The notes: generated by a model not told the origin, from the sequence alone. Positions 8,793 through 17,144 are shown, counted from the first letter of the stretch. The stretch: 64,000 bases of DNA from Actinoplanes subtropicus (GCF_000721705.1 NZ_JOJL01000022.1:1-64000), one strand, 5' to 3'. Numbers and translations: made by a program.

Positions 8793-8798
8793 TATGCT
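8793..8798 (+). promoter_or_regulatory. -10 box (TATGCT), leaderless start at 8806
   Basis: TATGCT is followed by 7 nt and then GTG, the spacing expected when transcription starts on the start codon. Confidence 0.55.
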
Positions 8799-8805
8799 GC
8801 GCGCT

Positions 8806-9429
8806 GTGAAGCTGACCCATCTCGGCCATGCCTGCCTCCTGGTGGAGACCGGCGCCCGCCTGCTCCTCGACCCCGGCACGATGTCCGGCTTCGACGGCGT
8901 GCGCGACCTCGACGCCGTGCTCGTCACCCACCAGCACCCCGACCACGTGGACGTGACCCGCCTGGCCGCGCTGCTCGCCGCGAACCCGGGCGCGAGCGTG
9001 GTCGTCGACGTCGACACCGCCGCCACCGTCGAGGGGCTGCCCGGTCACGTCGTGGTGGAGCCGGGTGACCGCTTGCGGTTCGGCGCGACCACCGTCGACG
9101 TCTTCGGCGGCCGGCACGCGGCGGTCTACGGAGACGTGCCGGGGTGCGCCAACGCGGCGTACCTGATCGATGAGGGCGCGTTCTTCCACCCGGGCGACTC
9201 CTTCCTCGTGCCGCCGTCCGAAGTGGACGTGCTCGCGGTGGCGGTGGACGGGCCATGGCTCAAGCTGGCCGAGGCGGTCGACTACGTGCGGGCGGTCGAC
9301 CCGCGGGTGGCGGTGCCGATGCACGAGGGCGAGACCACCGATCCGGCCAAGTACTGCGGGATGCTCGCCGCCTTCGCCGGCGACGGGGTGGTCCGCCGCC
9401 TCCCCGGGGGAGAGGCGGCGGACGTCTAG
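8806..9429 (+). CDS. MBL-fold metal-dependent hydrolase, UlaG/RomA-like
   Basis: 207 residues beginning VKLTHLGHACLLVE, the usual opening of small lactonase-type metallo-beta-lactamase proteins. The metal motif is THQHPDHVD (HxHxDH); further ligands are likely the His in GGRHA, the Asp in HPGDSF and the His in MHEGE. It probably hydrolyses a phosphodiester, lactone or amide bond in the cytosol. The GTG at 8806 is preferred over ATG 8794 because the family motif starts there and a -10 box sits just upstream. Its stop overlaps the stop of the convergent ABC ATPase gene (CTAG). Confidence 0.85.
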   Translation: MKLTHLGHACLLVETGARLLLDPGTMSGFDGVRDLDAVLVTHQHPDHVDVTRLAALLAANPGASVVVDVDTAATVEGLPGHVVVEPGDRLRFGATTVDVFGGRHAAVYGDVPGCANAAYLIDEGAFFHPGDSFLVPPSEVDVLAVAVDGPWLKLAEAVDYVRAVDPRVAVPMHEGETTDPAKYCGMLAAFAGDGVVRRLPGGEAADV

Positions 9430-10283
9430 ACGAACATCGACGGGCGGGCCCCAGTGATCCAGCCGACCAACTGGTCGTTGTCGGTGTCGGCGACCGGCAC
9501 GTCGGCGACCTTCCGGCCCCGGTTGAGCACCGCGATCCGATCGCAGACGGCCACCGCCAGCGGCAGGTTGTGGGTGACCAGAACGCACGCCACGCCCCGA
9601 TCGGCGAGCCGGCGGATCAGCGACTGCACCTGCTGGGTCTGCTCGTAGCCGAGCGCCGCGGTCGGCTCGTCGAGCAGCAGGATGCCGCGCTTCTCGTCGT
9701 CGCCGGGCAAACCGGAGACCCGGGTGGCGCCGCGGGCGAGCGCGACCACCTGCCGCTGGCCGCCGGAGAGCATCTCCACCGGGCGGGTCATCGCCGCCGT
9801 GCGGACGCCCAGCTTCTCCAACTCGTCGGTGGAGCGGCGGCGCTGCGCCTTGTGGTCGACGAAACCGAGCCAGCCGAGCGGCCCCTTCCGCAGGATCTCC
9901 CGGCCGAGGCTGAGGTTGGTGGCGATGTCCTGCGCGTCGACCAGCGCCAGATCCTGGTAGACCATCTGGATGCCGGCGTGCGTCGAGTCGGCGGGGGAGG
10001 CGAACGCCGACGTCTCGCCGTGTACCCGGATCTCGCCGGAGGTCGGCTGGTGCGCCCCGGACATCACCTTGAGCAGCGTCGACTTGCCGGCGCCGTTGTC
10101 GCCGAGCAGGCCGAGCACCTCGCCTTGGCGTACCTCGATGTCGATCTGGTCCAGCGCCCGCACATAGCCGTAATGCATGTCGATGCCACGCAGTTCGAGG
10201 GCTGTGCTGCTACCGGCGCCCGGTCCTACGGACGGCGCGGAGAACCCGGGCCCCTGCGCGGCCGTGCCGCTGTTCCCGGTCAT
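9426..10283 (-). CDS. Sugar-type ABC transporter ATP-binding protein
   Basis: 285 residues with one complete ABC cassette: Walker A GDNGAGKST, Q-loop MVYQDLAL, signature LSGGQRQVV, Walker B ILLLDEPTAAL and the switch VTHN. The closest layout is one half of RbsA/XylG-type carbohydrate importers. Here a single cassette is used, so the transporter probably works with a homodimer. The N-terminus carries a linker, GPGFSAPSVGPGAG, encoded by a dispersed 45-bp repeat also found in egtA. It follows the permease gene by 7 nt and belongs to the permease/binding-protein operon. Confidence 0.92.
   Translation of the reverse strand: MTGNSGTAAQGPGFSAPSVGPGAGSSTALELRGIDMHYGYVRALDQIDIEVRQGEVLGLLGDNGAGKSTLLKVMSGAHQPTSGEIRVHGETSAFASPADSTHAGIQMVYQDLALVDAQDIATNLSLGREILRKGPLGWLGFVDHKAQRRRSTDELEKLGVRTAAMTRPVEMLSGGQRQVVALARGATRVSGLPGDDEKRGILLLDEPTAALGYEQTQQVQSLIRRLADRGVACVLVTHNLPLAVAVCDRIAVLNRGRKVADVPVADTDNDQLVGWITGARPSMFV
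10211..10255 (-). repeat. Dispersed 45-bp repeat, copy 1 (coding)
   Basis: 41 of 45 bases match the copy at 29215-29259. It is read in the same frame and orientation there, giving GPGFS(A/T)PS(V/E)GPG in both proteins. A diverged third copy is at 61532-61574. Confidence 0.8.
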
Positions 10284-10290
10284 TGGCTGG

Positions 10291-11334
10291 TCACCTCGTT
10301 CCGGTGTGGACGGACGCGTGGGCGGACTGCACCAGGCGACGGGAAACGGTCGTGGACACCCACTTCTCGATGGCGAGCGAGCCGAGCAGCAGCACGCCGG
10401 TCACCGCGGTGCCCCAGTACGGCTGGATGCCCTTGATGGTCAGCGCGTTCGAGATGGTGCCGAGGATGAGCGCGCCGACCAGCACCCGCGGCAGCGACCC
10501 GCGGCCGCCGGCGAGCGAGACGCCGGCCAGCGCGACCGCGGTCAGCGCGTTGAAGATGATGCTTGCGTTCGCGGCCGGGTTTGCCTCGGTGACCAGCGCC
10601 GTGGTCACCAGCCCGCCGAGCGCGGCGCAGAACCCGCTGATCACGAAGCCCACCACCTTGTACCGGTCGGCGTGGATGCCGGACCGGCGGACCGCCTCCG
10701 GGTTGCCGCCGACCGCCATCATCCGGATGCCGTCGCGGGTGCGGGTCAGGAAGACCGTGATGGCCACGAACAGCACCGCGGTGATCCAGACCGGCGCCGG
10801 GACGCCCAGGTAGCGCTGGGTGCCCATGAAGGTGAGCGAATCCAGCCCCGGGACGGTGTAGCCGCCGACGATGACCGACGCGAGCCCGGTCATCACCGAC
10901 AGCGTGCCGATCGTGACCACGATCGGGTTGAAGCCGCGCAAGGTGATCAGGCCGTTGACCGCCCCGACCAGCGCACCCAGGACCAGCGCCGCGACGATCG
11001 ACACCCAGGTCGGCGTGCCGTGCGTGATCAGCCAGCCGCAGACGCAGCTCGCCAGCGCCGCGGTGCCCGGGATCGAGAGATCCAGCGCGCCGCAGATGAT
11101 GCCGACCGCCACCCCGGCCGCGAAGATCGCGGTGAGCGCCGCCGCGTTCGCGATCAGCAACGCGTTGTCGACGCTGGCGAAGTACGGGCTGGCCCAGATG
11201 CTGAAGGCGATCAGCAGCAACGCCCAGAGGACGAAGATGCCGCGGTCCCGGACGAAGATCAGCGAGCGGATGACCGCCGGATCCTTGTCCCGCTCGGCGC
11301 CGGCGGTGCGCGCGGGTGCGATGGTCACGGCCAC
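10291..11334 (-). CDS. Sugar ABC transporter permease, RbsC-like
   Basis: 347 residues with roughly eight to ten membrane helices and the BPD_transp_2 family features: GALDLSIPGTAALASCV, GFNPIVVTIGTLSVMTGLA and the cytoplasmic loop AVGGNPEAVRRSGIHADRYK that contacts the ATPase. It forms the pore for a pentose- or polyol-like substrate. It lies 7 nt after the binding-protein gene and 7 nt before the ATPase gene, in the order SBP-permease-ATPase. Confidence 0.92.
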   Translation of the reverse strand: MAVTIAPARTAGAERDKDPAVIRSLIFVRDRGIFVLWALLLIAFSIWASPYFASVDNALLIANAAALTAIFAAGVAVGIICGALDLSIPGTAALASCVCGWLITHGTPTWVSIVAALVLGALVGAVNGLITLRGFNPIVVTIGTLSVMTGLASVIVGGYTVPGLDSLTFMGTQRYLGVPAPVWITAVLFVAITVFLTRTRDGIRMMAVGGNPEAVRRSGIHADRYKVVGFVISGFCAALGGLVTTALVTEANPAANASIIFNALTAVALAGVSLAGGRGSLPRVLVGALILGTISNALTIKGIQPYWGTAVTGVLLLGSLAIEKWVSTTVSRRLVQSAHASVHTGTR

Positions 11335-11341
11335 GGTCTCC

Positions 11342-12319
11342 TCAGCTTCCGGCCGTCGTGGTCTTCTGCGGCACGATCAGGATCTCACCGTTGGCCTTCG
11401 GATCGGCCTGCATCTTGACCAGGGTGTCGAACGACTGCGTCATGTCGTCGTTGAACTGGAGCGCCACCGAGGCGTACATCTTGCCGTCCTTGACGTCCTT
11501 GAGAACCTCGTCGTTGCCGCCGAAGTCGGTGATGCAGGCGAGCTTCTTGCCGGCGGCGCCGGCCGCGCCCAGCGCGCCGAGCGAGCCCTCGTCGTTGGCG
11601 GACATGACGCCGACGAGGTCGGGGCTGCCCTGCAGCACGTTGCCGATGTCGGTCTGGCCCTTGGCGCGGTCGACGACCGGCAGGTTCTGCACGACGGTGA
11701 CGCCGGGGGCGGCGGCCTTCAGCGCGGCCAGGGCGGCCGTGTCGAAGGCCTCCTTGCCGGCCGAGCCCTCCTGGCTGGTGGTGTAGAGCACCTTGCCGGT
11801 GCCGCCCGCCTTCTCGGTGAGGCATTTGCCGAGCTGGGAGCCGAGCTCCTTGCCGCCGGCCGGGTAGTCGATGTAGTCGAACGTGATGCCCGGCTGCGGC
11901 CCGGTGAAGCCGTACTCGGCGGGCTGGCCGTTGACGAGGACCGGCACCCCCTTGGACTGGGCCGTCTTGAGCAGCGGGCCCATCGACTTGGGCGCGTTCG
12001 CGAGGATCCAGGCGGCGCCCACCCGGCCCGCGCTGATCACCTCGTTGAGCTGCTGGCTCTGCTTCGTGGCGTCGAAGTTGGGGTCCTGGACGATGACGTC
12101 CCAGCCCTTCGACTTGGCGTACCCCTGCACGCCCTCGGCGAGGCCCTTGAGGGCCGGCGGCGCGAGCGAGAGCGGGGAGAAGACCAGGGTCTTGGGGAGC
12201 TGCTTGTCGCCGGCGGCGCCGGAGGCCGAGGAGCCGCCGCTCGACGAGCCGCCACAGGCGGCGGTGAGCAGGAGCGGGGTGGCTAGGGCGGCGGCCAAGG
12301 CGGTGCGGAGCACGTTCAC
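11342..12319 (-). CDS. ABC transporter substrate-binding lipoprotein
   Basis: 325 residues. A signal peptide ends in LLTAACGG, with Cys22 the lipidation site, then a Gly/Ser linker and a periplasmic-binding-protein type I (RbsB-like) domain: KTLVFSPLSL, DPNFDATKQSQQLNEVIS, GVPVLVNGQPAEYG and ITDFGGNDEVLKDVKDGK. It captures a sugar or sugar-like ligand outside the membrane. It heads the transporter operon, with the inverted repeat TTTCACATCGTGAAA 24-38 nt upstream of its start. Substrate unknown. Confidence 0.92.
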   Translation of the reverse strand: MNVLRTALAAALATPLLLTAACGGSSSGGSSASGAAGDKQLPKTLVFSPLSLAPPALKGLAEGVQGYAKSKGWDVIVQDPNFDATKQSQQLNEVISAGRVGAAWILANAPKSMGPLLKTAQSKGVPVLVNGQPAEYGFTGPQPGITFDYIDYPAGGKELGSQLGKCLTEKAGGTGKVLYTTSQEGSAGKEAFDTAALAALKAAAPGVTVVQNLPVVDRAKGQTDIGNVLQGSPDLVGVMSANDEGSLGALGAAGAAGKKLACITDFGGNDEVLKDVKDGKMYASVALQFNDDMTQSFDTLVKMQADPKANGEILIVPQKTTTAGS

Positions 12320-12342
12320 TGTCGGACTCCTTCAGGGCCAAC

Positions 12343-12357
12343 TTTCACATCGTGAAA
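12343..12357. promoter_or_regulatory. IclR-type operator, box A
   Basis: Perfect inverted repeat TTTCAC-ATC-GTGAAA upstream of the transporter operon. It matches the boxes at 16176 and 17075 (pattern TYTC-N7-GARA). Confidence 0.6.
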
Positions 12358-12441
12358 GCGATTTTCTTGGAGATGGGAGAAACATAAGTGAGCTGCTGCA
12401 CGATGTCCATGGCTTGGCCGGACCATTTCCAACCTGTGACG

Positions 12442-13371
12442 TCAACGCCCCGGCCAGGAAGTTTCCAGCCCGCTCACCAGCGCGACCATCGCGTCGTGGG
12501 CGGGCGTCGGCACGCCGTGACGGCGGCCCTCGGCGGCGATGCCGCCGTTGAGCACGGCTATCTCGGTGGTCCGGCGGGCGAGCACGTCCTGCAGCATCGA
12601 GGGTTGGTGGGCGTACGCCTCCCGGACGGCCTCGTCGACCGCCTCACGCGGATCGCGGGTGAGCGCGATCCCGGCCCGGTCGCACACGGTCTCCGCCTCC
12701 TCGATCAGGCGCTCGACCTCCCGGCGCAGGCCCGGATCGGTGCACACCGCGCCCACGGTGAGCCCGGTGAGCGCCGAGAGCGGGCTGGTGGCCGCGTTGA
12801 ACACGACTTTCGTCCACTGCGGGCCACGCGCGTCGGCGACCGCGTGGGTGGTCAGGCCGCCCGCGTTGAGTAGCCGGGCCAGCAGGGCGATCTGATCCGG
12901 TCGCGCCGGGCTCGGCTCGAACGGGCCGATCCACGTGTCGCCGGGGGCGTCGTGGCGGACCGTGCCGGGCGCGGTGACCGCTCCGGCGGTGACGATCGTC
13001 CCGCGGATGACCCGGGGGATCACCTCGGCGATCGTTTCCTCGTTGCCGATGCCGTTCTGCACGCTCACCACGCCGGCGTCCGAGAGCGCCCGGTGAGCGT
13101 TTTCGACCGCTTCCCGGGTGTGCCGCGCCTTGGTCGCCACGATGCCGAAGTCGCAGGCCGGCAGGTCGGCGGCGTCGGTCAGCGCGTGCACCGCAGCGAC
13201 GAAGCCAGCCGGCCCGGTCACCCTCAGGCCGTCGTCGCGGATCGCCCTCATGTGCTCGGCCCAGGGATCGACCGCCCAGACTTCGACGTCCGGTGCTCGG
13301 GTCAGGTAGGCCGCGTAGAGGCTGCCGATCGCGCCGCACCCGAGGACCGCGACGCGCACCGCGCCGGTCAT
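12442..13371 (-). CDS. Ketopantoate reductase-like 2-oxoacid/2-hydroxyacid dehydrogenase
   Basis: 309 residues of the ApbA/PanE fold. An NADP motif VLGCGAIGS opens the protein, Lys in IVATKARHT follows, and the catalytic stretch WTKVVFNAATSPLSALTG holds the family Lys and Asn. The C-terminal half is the all-alpha domain (HQPSMLQDVLARRTTEI). The fold reduces ketopantoate in coenzyme A synthesis. Its place at the end of a four-gene catabolic operon (ATGA overlap with the preceding gene) suggests it acts on another 2-keto acid or sugar acid here. No panB or panC is near. Confidence 0.85.
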   Translation of the reverse strand: MTGAVRVAVLGCGAIGSLYAAYLTRAPDVEVWAVDPWAEHMRAIRDDGLRVTGPAGFVAAVHALTDAADLPACDFGIVATKARHTREAVENAHRALSDAGVVSVQNGIGNEETIAEVIPRVIRGTIVTAGAVTAPGTVRHDAPGDTWIGPFEPSPARPDQIALLARLLNAGGLTTHAVADARGPQWTKVVFNAATSPLSALTGLTVGAVCTDPGLRREVERLIEEAETVCDRAGIALTRDPREAVDEAVREAYAHQPSMLQDVLARRTTEIAVLNGGIAAEGRRHGVPTPAHDAMVALVSGLETSWPGR

Positions 13372-14597
13372 GACGCGCCCGCATCGGCCGCGTGGGCGAT
13401 GGCTGGTTGCTCGGGTGCCGCGTGGGCGATGGCTGGTTGCTCGGGCGCCGCGTGGGCGATGGCCGGTTGCTCGGGTGCCGCGTGGGCGATGGCCGGTTGC
13501 TCGGGCGCCGCGTGGGCCAGGGCCGCGCGGGCGAGGGCCGCGCAAGTTGCCGGGTGGGCGCCACCGACGCCGAGGCCGGCGACCACGTCGCCGTCGACGA
13601 CGATCGGCAGGCCGCCCGCGGCCGCCAGCAGCGGGGCCGGATGCAGCGCGGCGAGCTGGGCGGCCGGATACAAGTCGGCGAGCTGTTCGCTCGGGACGCC
13701 GAAGCGGGCGGCCGCGCTCGCCGTGGCCAGCGCGACGTCGACGCCGCCGGCTACCGCGTGGTCCATCCGGTCCTGCTGGATCGGGTCGCCGCCGCGGTCG
13801 ACGACGGCCACGCTCACCCGCAATCCACTGCTCTCGGCGGCGGCGAGCACCCGATCGCACAGCGCCACGGCCCAGTCCAGCTCGGCCTGCCCCGTGGCGG
13901 GCGGGGCCGGTCGCATGCCGAGACTGTCTTCCGGCGCGACGGTCAGATCGCCGAAGCGGGCCAGCCAGCGGGTGCGGTCGTCGCCGTGCTGTCCGGCGTA
14001 GGGCGTGCCCAACGCGTACGCGATCAGGAGGTCTTCGGGGTTGGCCGGCTCACCGTCGGCGGAGACGACCTCGGGCGGCACCCCGGCGGGCAGGAAAGGG
14101 CTTACCGTGGCGCCGGACGCGGAGATGCCGCCGACGACCACCTCGCCGTCGCGGATCGGCAGGCCGCCCGCGCCGGGGAAGAGCGCCTCCGGCGAGGCGG
14201 TCACGAAGCCCTGACTGATCGGGGCGGGCAGGGTGGTCATCCGGTGCAGGTGCTCGGCGCTCGGGATCTGCTGGGTCGCCGGGATCCAGGCCTTGGAGCG
14301 GGCCCGGGCCATGCCGCCCGCACCGCCGTGGTCGAGCCGGGACGCCGTGACCAGCGCGCCGCTCGCGCCGACCACGGCGATCGCGCCGCGCAGGCCCAGT
14401 TGCTCGGCCTTGTCCACCGCCCGGCGCACGAGCACGCGCGCCTCGGCAAGCGAGACATCCGCGGGGTGAATCGAGCCGTCCCGCTTCGGCGGCCGGTCGC
14501 TCGCCGCCGGCTGCTCGCCGCCCGCCTCCGATCGTCGACCGGCCGCCGGCCGCGACGCGCCCTCCGCCGGTGGCGATCCGGCGGCGTGGCCGTTCAT
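13368..14597 (-). CDS. Tandem GlcG/HbpS-like (DUF336) protein with repeat tail
   Basis: 409 residues. After a 45-residue charged N-terminus come two GlcG/HbpS domains: LAEARVLVRRAVDKAEQLGL...GGLPIRDGEVVVGGISASG (about 49-165) and LDWAVALCDRVLAAAESSGL...GGLPIVVDGDVVAGLGVGG (about 240-355). Most family members have one. The domain is found in heme-binding HbpS and in glycolate or diol operons; its role is usually accessory. The C-terminus is four copies of a ten-residue unit reading AIAHAAPEQP, from the DNA repeat at 13391-13510. Start and stop overlap both neighbours. Confidence 0.85.
   Translation of the reverse strand: MNGHAAGSPPAEGASRPAAGRRSEAGGEQPAASDRPPKRDGSIHPADVSLAEARVLVRRAVDKAEQLGLRGAIAVVGASGALVTASRLDHGGAGGMARARSKAWIPATQQIPSAEHLHRMTTLPAPISQGFVTASPEALFPGAGGLPIRDGEVVVGGISASGATVSPFLPAGVPPEVVSADGEPANPEDLLIAYALGTPYAGQHGDDRTRWLARFGDLTVAPEDSLGMRPAPPATGQAELDWAVALCDRVLAAAESSGLRVSVAVVDRGGDPIQQDRMDHAVAGGVDVALATASAAARFGVPSEQLADLYPAAQLAALHPAPLLAAAGGLPIVVDGDVVAGLGVGGAHPATCAALARAALAHAAPEQPAIAHAAPEQPAIAHAAPEQPAIAHAAPEQPAIAHAADAGAS
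13391..13510 (-). repeat. Four tandem 30-bp coding repeats
   Basis: Four copies in register, differing only by C/T changes, plus a partial fifth. The 30-bp unit preserves frame, so copy-number change alters the protein tail by ten residues at a time. Confidence 0.9.
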
Positions 14598-15391
14598 CAG
14601 GCGCCGACCATGTTGTATCCGCCGTCGGCGACCAGGTAGCCGCCGGTCATGTGGAACGCGTCGTCGGTGGCCAGGAACAGGGCGGTGCCGGCCAGTTCGG
14701 CGGGGCCCGGGATGCGGCCCATCGGGGTCATCCCGCGCAACTGGTCGCCGCGGCCCTCGCGCCAGTCCTTGCGGCCCAGCGTCGCCTCGGTCTCGATGAA
14801 GCCGGGCGCGAACACGTTGACCCGCACGACCGGGGCGAACGCGTGCGCGTACGACTTGGTGAGGCCGAGCAGGCCGTATTTGGCCGCCGCGTACTGCGGG
14901 GCGCGGGCGCTGCCCCGGACGATCACGGTCGATCCGATATTGACTATCGCGCCGTGGCCCTGGTCGAGCATCCGGGCGCCGAACTCGTGGACGCAGGCCA
15001 TCGTGCCCTTGATGTCGACCGCCAGCACGTGGTCGACCGACTCCTCGGTGATGTCCCGCCAGGACATCTGCTCGCGGGCCACGTCGCCGACGTTGTTGAT
15101 CACCACGTCGACGCCGGCGAGCTGCCGGAACGCCTCGTCGGCGAGCGCCTTGACCTGGGCCCAGTCGGCGATGTCGGCCTGCAGCAGGACCGGCTCGGCG
15201 CCGGCCGCGCGGACCCGGTCGGCGGTCTGCTCGGCGCCGGCCTTCGAGGATCGGTAGTGCACGCCGACGACGCGGGCGCCCTCCTGCGCGGCGCGGACGG
15301 CGATCTCGGCGCCGAAGCCGGTGCCGCCCCCGGTGACGACGACCGAGCGGCCCTCGAAGCGGCGGGGGATGGGAACGGGATGCAGAGCCAC
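14597..15391 (-). CDS. SDR-family dehydrogenase
   Basis: 264 residues, classical short-chain dehydrogenase/reductase. The cofactor motif is VTGGGTGFGAEIA, NNVG follows, the catalytic serine lies in IGSTV, YAAAKYG gives Tyr and Lys, and APGFIETEA follows. The start is GTG at 15391, with AAAGGA six bases upstream. It likely oxidises a hydroxyl of the transported substrate with NAD(P). It lies 11 nt after the previous SDR gene, and its TGA overlaps the next ATG by one base. Confidence 0.88.
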   Translation of the reverse strand: MALHPVPIPRRFEGRSVVVTGGGTGFGAEIAVRAAQEGARVVGVHYRSSKAGAEQTADRVRAAGAEPVLLQADIADWAQVKALADEAFRQLAGVDVVINNVGDVAREQMSWRDITEESVDHVLAVDIKGTMACVHEFGARMLDQGHGAIVNIGSTVIVRGSARAPQYAAAKYGLLGLTKSYAHAFAPVVRVNVFAPGFIETEATLGRKDWREGRGDQLRGMTPMGRIPGPAELAGTALFLATDDAFHMTGGYLVADGGYNMVGA

Positions 15392-15402
15392 GAGAGTTCC
15401 TT

Positions 15403-16161
15403 TCAGACGAGCACGCGCCCGCCGTCGACGTAGAGGACTTGGCCGGTGATGAAGCCGGCCCGATCGGAGGCGAGGAAGGTGACCGCGTCGGCCACCTCCT
15501 CCGGGACGCCGAGGCGCTGGGCCGGGACGAGCCGTTCCAGGGCGGCGCGGTTGCCGTTCCTGTCGAGGTGGTCCTTGGTCAGATCGGTCTCGATGTAGCC
15601 GGGCGCGACCGCGTTGACCGTCACGCCGCGCGCCGCCCACTCCCGGGCCATCACGCGTACGAGCTGATTGAGACCGCCCTTGGTCGCGGCGTAGGGCGCG
15701 TGGTCGGCGTGCGCGAGGAGGCCGGACACCGACGACACGAAGATCATCCGGCCGTAGCCGGCGCCGACCATCAGCCGGCCCACGTGCTGGCCCAGCCAGT
15801 AGGCGGTGGAGAGATTGAGCTCCATCAGCTGCTGCCAGTCGGCGTCGGTGAGCTCGAGGACCGGGCGGCGGACGTTGCGCCCGACGGCGTGCAGGAACAC
15901 CTGCGGCACGCCGATCCGCGCGGCGGCCTCGTCGACCACCTGCCGGCAGCGCCGGGGATCGCGCAGGTCGCCGGGGATCGTCTCGATGCTTGCGCCGGCC
16001 TCCTTGGCCTGCCGGGCGATCGCGTCCAGCTTGCCCTCGTCGAGGTCGGCCAGCGCGACCCGGGCGCCCTGCGCGGCGAGGCTCACCGCGCTCGCGCCGC
16101 CGAGTCCGCCGGCGCCGGCCACCAGGGCCGGCCTACCCGTGAGCGCTAGCCAATCCACCAT
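15403..16161 (-). CDS. SDR-family dehydrogenase
   Basis: 252 residues, classical SDR: VAGAGGLGGASA cofactor loop, FVSSVSG, YAATKGG catalytic Tyr/Lys, VAPGYIETDLT, and the C-terminal FITGQVLYVDGG typical of FabG-like members. The asparagine motif is replaced by LHAVGRN. First gene of the catabolic operon; an IclR-type inverted repeat lies 15-29 nt upstream. Substrate unknown; pairing with a second SDR suggests successive oxidation or epimerisation of a polyol or sugar acid. Confidence 0.88.
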   Translation of the reverse strand: MVDWLALTGRPALVAGAGGLGGASAVSLAAQGARVALADLDEGKLDAIARQAKEAGASIETIPGDLRDPRRCRQVVDEAAARIGVPQVFLHAVGRNVRRPVLELTDADWQQLMELNLSTAYWLGQHVGRLMVGAGYGRMIFVSSVSGLLAHADHAPYAATKGGLNQLVRVMAREWAARGVTVNAVAPGYIETDLTKDHLDRNGNRAALERLVPAQRLGVPEEVADAVTFLASDRAGFITGQVLYVDGGRVLV

Positions 16162-16175
16162 GGGGCAACCTCTGT

Positions 16176-16190
16176 TCTCGCATCACGAAA
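16176..16190. promoter_or_regulatory. IclR-type operator, box B
   Basis: TCTCGCATCACGAAA, an imperfect inverted repeat of the TYTC-N7-GARA type, lies between the SDR operon start (16161) and the divergent IclR gene, where a regulator of both would bind. Confidence 0.55.
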
Positions 16191-16291
16191 GCGACTATCC
16201 AGTACCGTAGACGGCGGGGTCGGGCCTGTCCAGGCTGCGCTTGCGCCGGGCCTTAGGCTCAGGGTTCTCAACCTTCGTCGCGGGGAGCACG

Positions 16292-17068
16292 ATGGCGGAC
16301 GCGAAGCCGGAATATCGGGTCGAAGCCCTGGCCAAGGGGCTCCGGCTGCTCAGTCTCTTCACCGAGCAGCGGCCCACCTGGCGGGTCACCGACCTCGCCG
16401 AGGCGGCCGGGCTGCCGATGCCGACCGCCTACCGGGTGGTGCAGACGCTCACCTCGGAGGGCTACCTCGATCACCTGCCGGGCGGGGATTACCGGCCGGG
16501 CGTACGCGTGCTGACGCTGGGCGGCGCGGCGCTGCGCAGTCTCGACCTGGTGGAGCTGGCCACCCCCCGCCTGCAGCAGCTGGCGGCGCAGACCGGCGAG
16601 ACGGTGAACCTCGCGGTGCTGACCGGCGACCGGGTGCTCTACCTGGTCCGGCTGCGCAACTCCGACCTGGTCACGGCCAACATCCAGGTGGGCTCGACGC
16701 TGCCGGCCGTGCACACGTCGATCGGGAAGCTGCTGCTCGCCGACCTCGAACCCGAGGTGCTCGCCAAGCAGATCACCGAGGCGTCGTTCCCGGCGCAGCA
16801 CGGGCCCAACGCCAAGGTGTCGCTCGATGAGCTGCGGGAGGAACTGGCCCGCATCCGCGAGCAGGGGTGGGCGGTGCAGGACGAGGAGCTCGCGTACGGA
16901 TTGCGGTCGGTGGCCGGGCCGATCATCGGGCCGGACGGCCGGTTGATCGCCGGCGTCAACCTCGCAGTGCAGGCCCGGGACTGGTCGGCGCAGCGGATCG
17001 TGCGCGAACTCAAGCCCGTGGTGCTCACCACCTGCGACCTGATCACCCGGCTCGTGGCCGGATCATAA
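16292..17068 (+). CDS. IclR-family transcriptional regulator
   Basis: 258 residues from ATG 16292, with GGGGAG just upstream. The N-terminal winged helix (YRVEALAKGLRLLSLF, WRVTDLAEAAGLPMPTAYRVVQTL) is followed by the IclR ligand-binding domain (GETVNLAVLTGDRVLYLVRL, PAVHTSIGKLLLA, YGLRSVAGPIIGPDGRLIAGVNLA). It probably senses an intermediate of the pathway encoded by the divergent operon. Boxes of one pattern before that operon, before the transporter operon and after its own stop suggest a local regulon. Confidence 0.9.
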   Translation: MADAKPEYRVEALAKGLRLLSLFTEQRPTWRVTDLAEAAGLPMPTAYRVVQTLTSEGYLDHLPGGDYRPGVRVLTLGGAALRSLDLVELATPRLQQLAAQTGETVNLAVLTGDRVLYLVRLRNSDLVTANIQVGSTLPAVHTSIGKLLLADLEPEVLAKQITEASFPAQHGPNAKVSLDELREELARIREQGWAVQDEELAYGLRSVAGPIIGPDGRLIAGVNLAVQARDWSAQRIVRELKPVVLTTCDLITRLVAGS

Positions 17069-17074
17069 AACCGT

Positions 17075-17089
17075 TTTCGCCGTACGAGA
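17075..17089. promoter_or_regulatory. IclR-type operator, box C
   Basis: TTTCGCCGTACGAGA, with the same half-sites as box B read on the other strand (TTTCG-N5-CGAGA), starts 6 nt after the IclR stop and lies 62-76 nt before the next gene. Confidence 0.5.
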
Positions 17090-17138
17090 GTGTCAGGACC
17101 AGCCTTTTCGGTCGTGGTGAGCGCGCCGTACCCGGGCC

Positions 17139-17144
17139 TACGAT
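17139..17144 (+). promoter_or_regulatory. -10 box (TACGAT), leaderless start at 17151
   Basis: Six bases separate TACGAT from the ATG; no Shine-Dalgarno is present. Confidence 0.6.

Noticed and set aside
13391..13510. Possible CRISPR array
   Set aside because: Repeats are directly adjacent without spacers and lie in frame inside a gene.
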